A DNA stretch of 5,211 nt, taken from the NCBI GenBank assembly GCA_027036915.1, contig JALWCD010000008.1:1-5211 (forward strand), in the 5' to 3' direction. The notes below the pieces were generated by a model that ran no database searches, was not told the origin of the DNA, and saw only the letters and a program-made list of their open reading frames with translations. Below, piece by piece: positions 1-5,211 of the stretch; within the stretch, counting starts at the first letter, position 1; each line of letters begins with the position of its first letter. The stretch comes from Thermodesulfatator sp. (lineage in GTDB: Bacteria; Desulfobacterota; Thermodesulfobacteria; Thermodesulfobacteriales; Thermodesulfobacteriaceae). The position numbers were made by a program, and so were the translations under genes.

Positions 1-281
1 TTCACACCGTGTTTTACCTGGCGCTTGCGCTCTCCGGTTTTCGGGCCGAAAGCGAGGTCCTTTCCTCGCGGGGAAGGCTTGACATGGCCGTGCGCTACGA
101 GGGGGAGGGCCGGGTCTTCGTCTTCGAGTTTAAAGCCGGGGCCCTGGCAGAGGAAGCCTTAAAACAGATTGAGGCCCGGGGTTATGCGGAGCGCTTCCTT
201 GCCGAGGGGCTTTCGGTAGTGAGCGTGGGCGTTTCTTTTGATCCGAAAGAACGCCGGGTCTTAGAGATCGCGGTACGTTAA
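1..281 (+). CDS. C-terminal PD-(D/E)XK nuclease-like domain of a DUF1703/AAA-ATPase-like protein (5' truncated)
   Basis: Only the last 92 residues are visible. The reading frame is open to the left edge (first full codon at 3-5, His), so the gene begins outside the window, and the GTG at 9 is almost certainly internal. The fragment has the layout of the PDDEXK_9 (DUF1703) domain: a helix starting HTVFYLALAL, then a GRLD segment whose Asp is fragment residue 27, then EFK (Glu42, Lys44), then a helix with QIEARGYAERF. D-x14-E-x-K fits a PD-(D/E)XK active site, and the GYAE helix is typical of the family. In known members this domain follows an N-terminal AAA-ATPase-like domain, and the proteins are often present in many copies per genome. 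Their biological role is poorly established. The stop TAA at 279-281 runs into the ribosome site of the next gene, so the two are probably co-transcribed. Domain assignment is fairly secure; nuclease activity is inferred. Confidence 0.8.
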   Translation, partial: HTVFYLALALSGFRAESEVLSSRGRLDMAVRYEGEGRVFVFEFKAGALAEEALKQIEARGYAERFLAEGLSVVSVGVSFDPKERRVLEIAVR

Positions 282-293
282 AGGAGGGGCGCG

Positions 294-953
294 ATGGAGG
301 AATACCTGCCACAGGTTGAGACTCTGGTGGTGGGGCCGCTTGCCGTCTGTTGCTATGTGGTCTATGACCCGGAAAGTCGCGAGGGAGTGGTCATTGATCC
401 CGGAGGGGATCCGGAAAAAATTCTCTCCCGGGTAGCGGAACTGGGTCTGAAAATCAAATGGATCCTGGGCACCCACGGACATGCGGATCACGTGTCTGCG
501 GCCGGGGATCTTCGCCGGAGTCTTTCCGCCCCTTACGCCCTTCACCGGGCGGATGAGGACTTTTTCACCCGGGGTGAAGGGGCCTCAATCTTTCTCTCCT
601 GGGGTTTTCCGCCCAATCCTCCGGCGGATGAAACCTTTGAGGAAGGGGCAAGTTTTTCCTTCGGGCGGTTTTCCCTTTCGGTAATCCATACCCCGGGCCA
701 TTCCCCGGGCTCGGTATGTTTTTATGATGGCGGAAAGCTCCTTTTTACCGGGGACACCCTTTTTGTGGGCGCCGTGGGGCGGGGAGATCTACCCGGAGGT
801 GATTATTTTCAGATGATGCGCTCCATCCGGGAGAAACTCCTGGTCCTGCCCGAGGAAACCGTGGTGCTCCCGGGACACGATTACGGCTCTCGCCCCACCT
901 CCACCATAGGCCGGGAGAAGCGTGAAAACCCCTTCATTCAGGAATTCCTTTAG
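294..953 (+). CDS. MBL-fold metallo-hydrolase, glyoxalase II/YcbL-like
   Basis: Complete 219-residue protein of the metallo-beta-lactamase superfamily. The full set of metal ligands is present: THGHADH (His61, His63, Asp65, His66), His136 in TPGHSPG, Asp154 in FTGDTLF and His195 in LPGHDYG, so a binuclear Zn/Fe site is expected. GRGDLPGGD (162-170) and the short C-terminus ending ENPFIQEFL are like YcbL-type (type II) glyoxalase II proteins of about 215 residues, which lack the helical substrate domain of classical GloB. The known activity of such relatives is hydrolysis of S-D-lactoylglutathione or other thioesters in the cytoplasm, but many superfamily members act on other substrates, so the substrate here is open. 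The ATG at 294 is supported by AAAGGAGG at 280-287, six bases upstream, which overlaps the stop codon of the preceding gene. The gene ends tail to tail against the UDP-glucose dehydrogenase gene. Confidence 0.9.
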   Translation: MEEYLPQVETLVVGPLAVCCYVVYDPESREGVVIDPGGDPEKILSRVAELGLKIKWILGTHGHADHVSAAGDLRRSLSAPYALHRADEDFFTRGEGASIFLSWGFPPNPPADETFEEGASFSFGRFSLSVIHTPGHSPGSVCFYDGGKLLFTGDTLFVGAVGRGDLPGGDYFQMMRSIREKLLVLPEETVVLPGHDYGSRPTSTIGREKRENPFIQEFL

Positions 954-2257
954 CTTCTCCCCACCCCGGTATAGCGGAACCCCAGGCCTTTTACCGTCTC
1001 CGGCTCGTAAATGTTCCGCATGTCCACCAGATTGGGGTCGGCCATGAGTTTTTTGAGTTCCCGAAGATCCAGAAACCGGAACTCGTTCCACTCTGTGAGG
1101 ATGACCAGGGCGTGCGCCCCGCGAGCGGCCTCAAGCGGGTTCCGAACATAATCCACCTTGAGATCCGGACACCAGCGCCGGAATTCCTCCATGGCCACTG
1201 GATCGTAGACCCGCACCCGGGCGCCCCTCTTGATCAGTTCGGGGACCACCATAAGGGAGGGCGATTCCCGCACGTCGCTGGTGTTGGGTTTAAAGGAGAG
1301 CCCCAGCACCGCCACGGTTTTTCCGGAAAGCCCGCCGCAGAGTTCTTCCGTCTTCTCCACGGCCCGCATCTTCTGCCTCTCGTTCACCTCCAGCACCGCC
1401 TCAAGGATGCGCATGGGGCTTCCGGCCTCCCGTCCCTGGTGTACCAGGGCCTTAACGTCCTTGGGAAAACAGGACCCTCCGAAACCGGGTCCTGGGTTTA
1501 GAAATTTGCGTCCGATCCGGGGGTCAAGGCCCATGGCCCGGGCCACCACCGTGACATCCGCCCCCACCTTCTCGCAGAGGTTGGCGATCTCGTTGATGAA
1601 GCTCACCTTGGTGGCCAGAAAAGCATTTGAGGCGTATTTGATCATCTCCGCGGTCTCAAGGTCGGTGATGATGAAAGGGGTCTCGGCCAGATAAAGCGGT
1701 CGGTAGATGTCCTTCACGATGGCGATGGCGTAAGCACTCTCCCCCCCGATCACCACCCGATCCGGATGCATGAAATCCTCCACCGCCGAGCCCTCGCGCA
1801 GGAATTCCGGATTTGAGATGATGTCTACGGCTACGTTGTTTTTCTTGTGCTTGTCGATGAGCTGTTTTATCCAGCGGTTGGTGCCCACCGGGACGGTGCT
1901 TTTGGTGACCACCACCTTGTAGTCGTCAAGGGCCTCGGCCAGGGCGAGCGCTACCTCCTTTATTTGTGAAAGATCCGCGGAACCGTCTTCCGCCGGCGGG
2001 GTGCCCACACAGATAAAGACCGCAAGGGCCTGTTTGACGGCCTTCTTGAGGTCGGTGGTAAAGGAAAGACGTCCGGCCTGCATGTTCTTGTGTACCAGTT
2101 CCTCAAGCCCAGGCTCATAAAAAGGGATGCGCCCTTTCTCAAGCTGTTTGATCTTGTCCCGGTCCTTGTCCACACAGATGACCTTCATACCGAAGTCGGC
2201 CATCCCGGCTCCGGAAACCAGGCCCACATAACCGGTCCCGATCACCGCGATGTGCAT
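950..2257 (-). CDS. ugd: UDP-glucose 6-dehydrogenase
   Basis: Complete 435-residue enzyme, the usual length of the short bacterial UDP-glucose/GDP-mannose dehydrogenase family. It oxidises UDP-glucose to UDP-glucuronate with two NAD+, supplying capsule, exopolysaccharide, lipid or pentose sugar precursors in the cytoplasm. Visible signatures: N-terminal Rossmann motif GTGYVGLVSG (7-16); CVGTPP (83-88); STVPVGT (120-126); NPEFLREGSA (149-158) with the conserved Glu; EMIKYASNAF (204-213) with the conserved Lys207; PGPGFGGSCFPKD (255-267) with catalytic nucleophile Cys263; and GLSFKPNTSDVRESPS (319-334) in the UDP-binding domain. UDP-glucose is preferred over GDP-mannose or UDP-N-acetyl sugars on overall similarity to Ugd/TuaD/RkpK; a related specificity is possible but less likely. 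The ATG at 2257 has GGGAGG at 2270-2265, seven bases upstream. That ribosome site lies partly inside a palindrome. No partner such as galU is visible next to it. Confidence 0.95.
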   Translation of the reverse strand: MHIAVIGTGYVGLVSGAGMADFGMKVICVDKDRDKIKQLEKGRIPFYEPGLEELVHKNMQAGRLSFTTDLKKAVKQALAVFICVGTPPAEDGSADLSQIKEVALALAEALDDYKVVVTKSTVPVGTNRWIKQLIDKHKKNNVAVDIISNPEFLREGSAVEDFMHPDRVVIGGESAYAIAIVKDIYRPLYLAETPFIITDLETAEMIKYASNAFLATKVSFINEIANLCEKVGADVTVVARAMGLDPRIGRKFLNPGPGFGGSCFPKDVKALVHQGREAGSPMRILEAVLEVNERQKMRAVEKTEELCGGLSGKTVAVLGLSFKPNTSDVRESPSLMVVPELIKRGARVRVYDPVAMEEFRRWCPDLKVDYVRNPLEAARGAHALVILTEWNEFRFLDLRELKKLMADPNLVDMRNIYEPETVKGLGFRYTGVGRS

Positions 2258-2305
2258 CCTCTCCCCTCCCGGAAAGATCTTACCGGGAAGTTTAAAATAT
2301 AAACC
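2258..2305. promoter_or_regulatory. Divergent promoter region between ugd and the TrmH-family gene
   Basis: This 48-bp spacer must hold the start signals for both divergent genes. Its only AT-rich stretch is at 2291-2303. On the + strand TAAAAT (2293-2298) could serve as a -10 box, placing the transcript start at about 2305-2306, on or next to the GTG start codon. On the - strand TATATT (2301-2296) could serve as the ugd -10 box, giving a leader of roughly 30 bases. I see no convincing TTGACA-like -35 at proper spacing on either strand. The -10 calls therefore rest on AT content and position only. Confidence 0.45.
2267..2288. repeat. 22-bp near-perfect palindrome, possible operator or leader hairpin
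   Basis: Arms TCCCGG (2267-2272) and CCGGGA (2283-2288) are exact inverse complements. Between them the core AAGATCTT (2274-2281) is itself a perfect palindrome. Only the A/A pair at 2273 and 2282 breaks the symmetry, so 20 of 22 positions pair. The left arm contains most of the ugd ribosome site (2265-2270). The element could be the operator of a dimeric regulator or, as RNA, a hairpin hiding the ugd ribosome site. The symmetry is seen directly; function is inferred. Confidence 0.5.
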
Positions 2306-2947
2306 GTGGAGAAAGAAGATCTTTTGCGGGCTTATTTTTTAAAGTGTACGGGCTGTGGGCTTCGTTTTCCGGCTCCGGATAGGGTTGAACTATGCCCGGC
2401 CTGTGGAGAGAAACTTCGTCTCTCTGCCGAGCGCAGACTCTTCCCCGACCGGAAGATCCCTCCCGTTCCCCTGGAGCCTCCCTGCGTGGCGATCCTCGAC
2501 AACCTTAGAAGCGCCTGGAATGTGGGCTCCATCTTTCGCACCGCGGATGCCGCAGGCCTCTCTCATCTTTATCTCTGCGGGATAACCCCGGCCCCTCCTC
2601 ATCCCGGGGTGAAAAAGACGGCCCTTGGGGCGGAGGAAATCGTGCCCTGGTCAAGGCACCCCGACGCCCTAGAAGTGGTGAAAGAACTTGCGGGGAAGGG
2701 GTTTTATCTCCTGGTGCTTGAAGAGACTCCAGAGGCCGAGCCCTGGCATCCGGACCTTGAGCTTCCGGCCGCACCGCTGGCTCTTGCGGTGGGAAACGAG
2801 CTTTGCGGGGTGGACCCGGAGGTGCTGGAGAGGGCGGATCGGGTCCTTGCCATCCCCATGCGCGGGAAAAAGCGCTCCCTCAACGTGGCCGTGGCCTTCG
2901 GGGTGGTGGCCCTCTGGATCTCCGCTCGGCGCGCTACTCCACGGTGA
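2306..2947 (+). CDS. TrmH/SpoU-family RNA 2'-O-ribose methyltransferase with N-terminal zinc ribbon
   Basis: Complete 213-residue SPOUT-class enzyme that would transfer a methyl group from S-adenosylmethionine to a ribose 2'-OH in tRNA or rRNA. Residues 14-33 form a zinc ribbon (Cys14, Cys17, Cys30, Cys33). The catalytic knot domain follows from about residue 60: motif 1 NLRSAWNVGSIFRTADA (66-82, with Asn72 and Arg78), motif 2 ALAVGNELCGVD (159-170), motif 3 IPMRGKKRSLNVAVAFG (183-199, with SLN 191-193). PPHPGVKKTALGAE (97-110) is also usual in the TrmH branch. The usual L30e-like substrate domain is absent, and the zinc ribbon may take over RNA binding. The target base cannot be told. An in-frame TAA at 2300-2302 rules out a more upstream start. 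GTG 2306 lacks a close ribosome site; TTG 2324, preceded by GGAG at 2308-2311, is the alternative and would keep the zinc ribbon. The 3' end overlaps glmS on the other strand by 14 bp. Confidence 0.88.
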   Translation: MEKEDLLRAYFLKCTGCGLRFPAPDRVELCPACGEKLRLSAERRLFPDRKIPPVPLEPPCVAILDNLRSAWNVGSIFRTADAAGLSHLYLCGITPAPPHPGVKKTALGAEEIVPWSRHPDALEVVKELAGKGFYLLVLEETPEAEPWHPDLELPAAPLALAVGNELCGVDPEVLERADRVLAIPMRGKKRSLNVAVAFGVVALWISARRATPR

Positions 2948-4781
2948 CGCTTTTGGCCAGATTGCGCGGCTGATCCACGTCGCAGCCCCGGCGCACGGCC
3001 ATCTCGTAGGCGAAGAGCTGAAGGGGCACGGTATAGAGGAGGGGGGAAAGCTCCCAGGAGACCGGAGGCAGAGGCACAAAGTCTGTGGCGAGTCTCTCAA
3101 GATCCGTATCTCCCCCGGTTCCGAAGGCGATGACCGGCCCCCTTCGCGAGCGCACCTCCTCCATGTTGGAGACCATCTTCTCGTAGATCACCCCCGCCTC
3201 CCTCGGGGCCAGGGCCACCGTGGGCACCGCCTCCTCGATCAGGGCGATGGGCCCGTGTTTCATTTCCCCGGCGGCGTAACCCTCGGCGTGAATGTAGGAG
3301 ATCTCCTTGAGTTTTAAGGCCCCTTCCAGGGCCACCGGGAAAAGGATATTGCGCCCGAGGTAAAGGAAGTTCTCCCGCCGGAAGTATTTTTCCGAAAGCT
3401 CCCGCAGCCGGGGGTGGATTTCCTCGATGAGGGTTTGCAGGCGGTGGGGAATTTCGGTGAGTTCCCCGGCCAGCTCAAGGGCCGCTTCCTGAGAGAGTCT
3501 TCCGGAAAGCTGCCCCAGGTAAAGGGTGAGAAGCAGGAGGACCGTGAGCTGCGAGGTGAAGGCCTTGGTAGAGGCCACGCCGATCTCCGGGCCGGCGTGG
3601 GTGTAGATGACCCGGTCGGCCTCCCGGGCGATGGTGCTTCCCAGCACGTTACAGATGGCCAGCACCCGGGCCGAAAGCTCGCGGGCCAGACGCAGGCCCG
3701 CCAGGGTGTCGGCCGTCTCCCCGGACTGGGAGATGACGATGGTAAGCGTGCGGTCGTTTACCAGGGGGTCGCGGTAGCGGAACTCCGAGGCCAGGTCCAC
3801 TTCTACCGGAATCTGGGCCCATTTTTCAAGGAGATACTTGCCCACCAGTCCGGCGTGGTAAGAGGTGCCGCAGGCCACGATATAGATCTTTTCCACCTTT
3901 TCAAAAAATTCCGGAGAGAGATCCGCGTCCGAAAGATCCACCCGGCCGGTCTCGGGATCGAGTCTGCCCCGCAGGGTGTCGCGTATAGCCTCGGGCTGTT
4001 CGTAAATCTCCTTCAACATGAAATGGGGGAACCCGCCCTTTTCGGCCCGGGAGGCGTCCCAGGTGATCTCCTGGACCGGGCGAGAGACCCGCTCTCCCCC
4101 CAGGCGGAAGACCTCCGCCCCGGAGATGGTGAGCACCGCGAGATCGCCATCCTCAAGGAAGATCACCCTGCGGGTCCAGGGTAGGAGGGCCGGAACATCC
4201 GAGGCCAGGAAGACCTCACCCTCGCCGAGGCCGAGCACCAGCGGGCTCTGATGGCGGGCGCAGACGATTCTCTCCGGGTCCCGCCGCCAGATGACTCCCA
4301 GGGCGTAAGCCCCCCTGAGACGCCCCAGGGCCTTTTCCACGGCTTCCGGCAGGCTTCCGGTTTCTGCCAGGGCTTCTTCCACCAGATGCGCGATGACCTC
4401 GGTGTCGGTCTCGGACACGAAACGGTGCCCGCGCTTCGAGAGCTCCTGCCGGAGGGTGTGATAGTTCTCAATGATGCCGTTGTGGACCACGGCCACTTCA
4501 CCGGTGCAGTCAAGATGCGGATGGGCATTTTTCTCCGAGGGCTCCCCGTGTGTGGCCCAGCGGGTATGGCCCAGGCCGGGGGCTTGCCCCCGGATTTCAA
4601 GGGCCCCCAGGCTTTCGTCCAGATCCAGGACCTTGCCCTTCACCCGGTGGACGAACAGACCCTCCCGGGTGAAAAAGACCACCCCCGCCGAGTCATAGCC
4701 CCGATACTCAAGACGCCTCAAACCTTCAAGGAGAACGCTCTTTACCGGGCGTGGGCCTAGGTATCCGATGATTCCGCACAT
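2934..4781 (-). CDS. glmS: Glutamine--fructose-6-phosphate aminotransferase (isomerizing), glucosamine-6-phosphate synthase
   Basis: Complete 615-residue enzyme, close to the roughly 610 usual for the family. It makes glucosamine-6-phosphate from fructose-6-phosphate and glutamine, the first committed step to UDP-GlcNAc for peptidoglycan and lipopolysaccharide. The N-terminal class II glutaminase domain has nucleophile Cys2 (MCGIIGYLG), RWATHG (74-79), NGIIEN (101-106) and ETDTE (124-128). Two SIS sugar-isomerase domains follow, with CGTSYHAG (304-311), SQSGETADT (351-359), STKAF (404-408), and KLKEISYIHAEGYAAGEMKHGP (490-511, key residues Glu493, His498, His509). The C-terminus DVDQPRNLAKSVTVE carries the Schiff-base Lys610. 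The start at 4781 is fixed by the need for Cys at position 2 and by AAAGGAG at 4795-4789; an in-frame ATG 75 bases upstream would bury the catalytic Cys. The first 25 bases overlap the HNH gene. No glmS ribozyme can fit upstream, since that DNA is coding. Confidence 0.97.
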   Translation of the reverse strand: MCGIIGYLGPRPVKSVLLEGLRRLEYRGYDSAGVVFFTREGLFVHRVKGKVLDLDESLGALEIRGQAPGLGHTRWATHGEPSEKNAHPHLDCTGEVAVVHNGIIENYHTLRQELSKRGHRFVSETDTEVIAHLVEEALAETGSLPEAVEKALGRLRGAYALGVIWRRDPERIVCARHQSPLVLGLGEGEVFLASDVPALLPWTRRVIFLEDGDLAVLTISGAEVFRLGGERVSRPVQEITWDASRAEKGGFPHFMLKEIYEQPEAIRDTLRGRLDPETGRVDLSDADLSPEFFEKVEKIYIVACGTSYHAGLVGKYLLEKWAQIPVEVDLASEFRYRDPLVNDRTLTIVISQSGETADTLAGLRLARELSARVLAICNVLGSTIAREADRVIYTHAGPEIGVASTKAFTSQLTVLLLLTLYLGQLSGRLSQEAALELAGELTEIPHRLQTLIEEIHPRLRELSEKYFRRENFLYLGRNILFPVALEGALKLKEISYIHAEGYAAGEMKHGPIALIEEAVPTVALAPREAGVIYEKMVSNMEEVRSRRGPVIAFGTGGDTDLERLATDFVPLPPVSWELSPLLYTVPLQLFAYEMAVRRGCDVDQPRNLAKSVTVE

Positions 4782-5077
4782 AAACTCTCTCCTTTGAGTC
4801 TTGCGAGATACTCCTCCCATTCCCAGGGCAGGAGATACTTTTTTCTGTTGTTGCAATCTTTACAGGCCGGAACCAGATTGGACTTCTCCGAACGTCCGCC
4901 CTGGGCCAGGGGAATTCGGTGGTCCATGGTAAGTTCATGCGGAGGAACCTTCCTTCCGCAGTAATAGCAGACCCCCCGGGCGCATTTCTTGCGCCACCAG
5001 CGGGTTTTGCGCAGCCTTCGGGCTTTTTCCCGTTCTCTCCGGATCCACTCCTCCGAAGGGAGCCATTCCCCCTTCAT
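4757..5077 (-). CDS. Small HNH endonuclease (McrA/HNH_5-like)
   Basis: 106-residue stand-alone HNH protein. The N-terminal third is strongly basic (Arg/Lys/Trp-rich, 11-36), fit for nucleic-acid contact. The HNH module follows: CYYC (Cys37, Cys40), MDHRIPLAQGG (Asp52, His53), NLVPAC (Asn67, Cys72), and CKDCN (Cys75, Asn76). The two CxxC pairs would bind a structural zinc, while Asp-His and the distal Asn/His-type positions form the beta-beta-alpha-metal nicking site. The family includes restriction enzymes, homing nucleases and phage packaging nucleases, as well as many stand-alone chromosomal proteins of unknown purpose; the target here is unknown. I chose ATG 5077 because it overlaps the stop of the upstream gene as ATGA, with GGAGG 13 bases before it. 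An in-frame ATG at 5125 would add 16 residues, but those bases lie inside the upstream gene in another frame. The stop at 4757-4759 falls inside glmS. Confidence 0.85.
   Translation of the reverse strand: MKGEWLPSEEWIRREREKARRLRKTRWWRKKCARGVCYYCGRKVPPHELTMDHRIPLAQGGRSEKSNLVPACKDCNNRKKYLLPWEWEEYLARLKGESLCAESSDT
4789..4795 (-). promoter_or_regulatory. glmS ribosome binding site inside the HNH coding region
   Basis: AAAGGAG read on the - strand, seven bases before the ATG at 4781-4779. It lies within the last codons of the upstream HNH gene and decides the glmS start in favour of the MCGI reading. Its position suggests that ribosomes translating the HNH gene could affect glmS initiation. Confidence 0.8.
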
Positions 5078-5211
5078 AAAAGCGGGCGGGCCTCCCTTTT
5101 TATGGCCTCCGGGGCCTTCTTCCATTCCTCAACTGAAAATACCAGAAGGTCAAGCGGAAAGTCGAGTCTCTCCCTAAGGAAAGGCCAGTAGCGGCGAAGA
5201 CGATCCAGAGG
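5074..5211 (-). CDS. C-terminal end of a probable nucleotidyltransferase-domain (MNT-like) protein, cut by the window edge
   Basis: Reading from the right edge on the - strand, one frame stays open for 45 codons and ends in TGA at 5076-5074. The peptide starts PLDRLRRYWPFLRERL, continues DFPLDLLVFSVEEW and ends IKREARPLL. The pattern of a hydrophobic strand PLDLLVFS, a following EEW segment, then a terminal helix ending in REARPLL is that of the last strand and helix of small MNT-type nucleotidyltransferase domain proteins (about 100-150 residues). There the Asp of the strand DLLVF would be the third carboxylate of the active site. The N-terminal GSxAxGxAxxxSDxD hallmark would lie outside the window, so the family call is provisional. 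The stop overlaps the HNH start as ATGA, a sign of a real, translationally coupled gene. In antitoxin-type MNT proteins the partner is a HEPN protein; none is visible here. Confidence 0.6.
   Translation of the reverse strand, partial: PLDRLRRYWPFLRERLDFPLDLLVFSVEEWKKAPEAIKREARPLL

Noticed and set aside
693..711. Repeated CCCCGGGC units in the hydrolase gene.
   Set aside because: They encode the conserved PGHSPG metal-ligand loop, where the repetition follows from two Pro-Gly pairs using the same codons.
940..949. Perfect 10-bp palindrome AGGAATTCCT near the end of the hydrolase gene, considered as a terminator.
   Set aside because: It has no loop and no following T-tract, and is within coding sequence; chance symmetry is enough.
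3414..4184. Long + strand open frame of 256 codons opposite glmS.
   Set aside because: It is a complementary-strand shadow of a fully conserved glmS reading frame in GC-rich DNA, has low-complexity Gly/Arg/Asp composition and no family motifs. Other open frames opposite ugd, the methyltransferase and the hydrolase are rejected for the same reason.
4782..4856. Longer glmS starting at the in-frame ATG at 4856, adding 25 residues.
   Set aside because: The glutaminase nucleophile must be the N-terminal Cys after Met removal, and a good ribosome site stands before ATG 4781.
4782..5073. glmS ribozyme/riboswitch upstream of glmS.
   Set aside because: The whole upstream stretch is HNH coding sequence with an intact, motif-rich protein; there is no room for the ribozyme next to the start.
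5078..5125. Longer HNH protein starting at ATG 5125.
   Set aside because: The extra residues are a Gly/Pro-rich shadow of the upstream gene's frame, an in-frame TGA lies two codons before that ATG, and the ATGA overlap at 5077 is the more natural start. The longer form cannot be excluded.

Overview
This 5.2 kb window is a tightly packed, GC-rich bacterial chromosome segment. It holds seven protein-coding genes; the first and last are cut by the window edges. I see no RNA gene, insertion sequence, CRISPR array or recognisable prophage. Only one intergenic space exceeds a dozen bases: 48 bp between the two divergent genes. The GC-rich coding, GTG/ATG starts, strong GGAGG-type ribosome sites, pervasive gene overlaps and Arg/Glu-rich proteins would suit a thermophilic, compact-genome bacterium, for example of the Thermodesulfobacteria type. 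That placement is a weak inference and no marker in the window settles it.

Left part (+ strand, 1-953): the C-terminal PD-(D/E)XK nuclease-like domain of an AAA-ATPase/DUF1703-type protein, then, 12 bp later and behind a strong ribosome site, a complete metallo-beta-lactamase-fold hydrolase of the glyoxalase II/YcbL type. Centre-left (- strand, 950-2257): UDP-glucose 6-dehydrogenase, meeting the hydrolase gene tail to tail with interlocked stop codons. A 48-bp divergent promoter region (2258-2305) carries a 22-bp near-perfect palindrome. Centre (+ strand, 2306-2947): a TrmH/SpoU-family RNA 2'-O-methyltransferase with an N-terminal four-cysteine zinc ribbon. Right part (- strand, 2934-5211): three overlapping genes read leftward. 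These are the tail of a probable nucleotidyltransferase-domain protein, a small HNH endonuclease, and glmS (glucosamine-6-phosphate synthase). The glmS 3' end overlaps the methyltransferase gene tail by 14 bp.

Functionally, glmS and the UDP-glucose dehydrogenase both feed cell-envelope and polysaccharide precursors (glucosamine-6-P toward UDP-GlcNAc, and UDP-glucuronate). They lie on the same strand but are separated by an oppositely oriented gene, so they are not one operon. Most of the window is ordinary housekeeping. The points worth a second look are the nucleotidyltransferase tail at the right edge (short and without a start codon, so easily missed), its coupling to the HNH gene and of that gene to glmS, the palindrome in the divergent spacer, and the zinc-ribbon/TrmH domain architecture.
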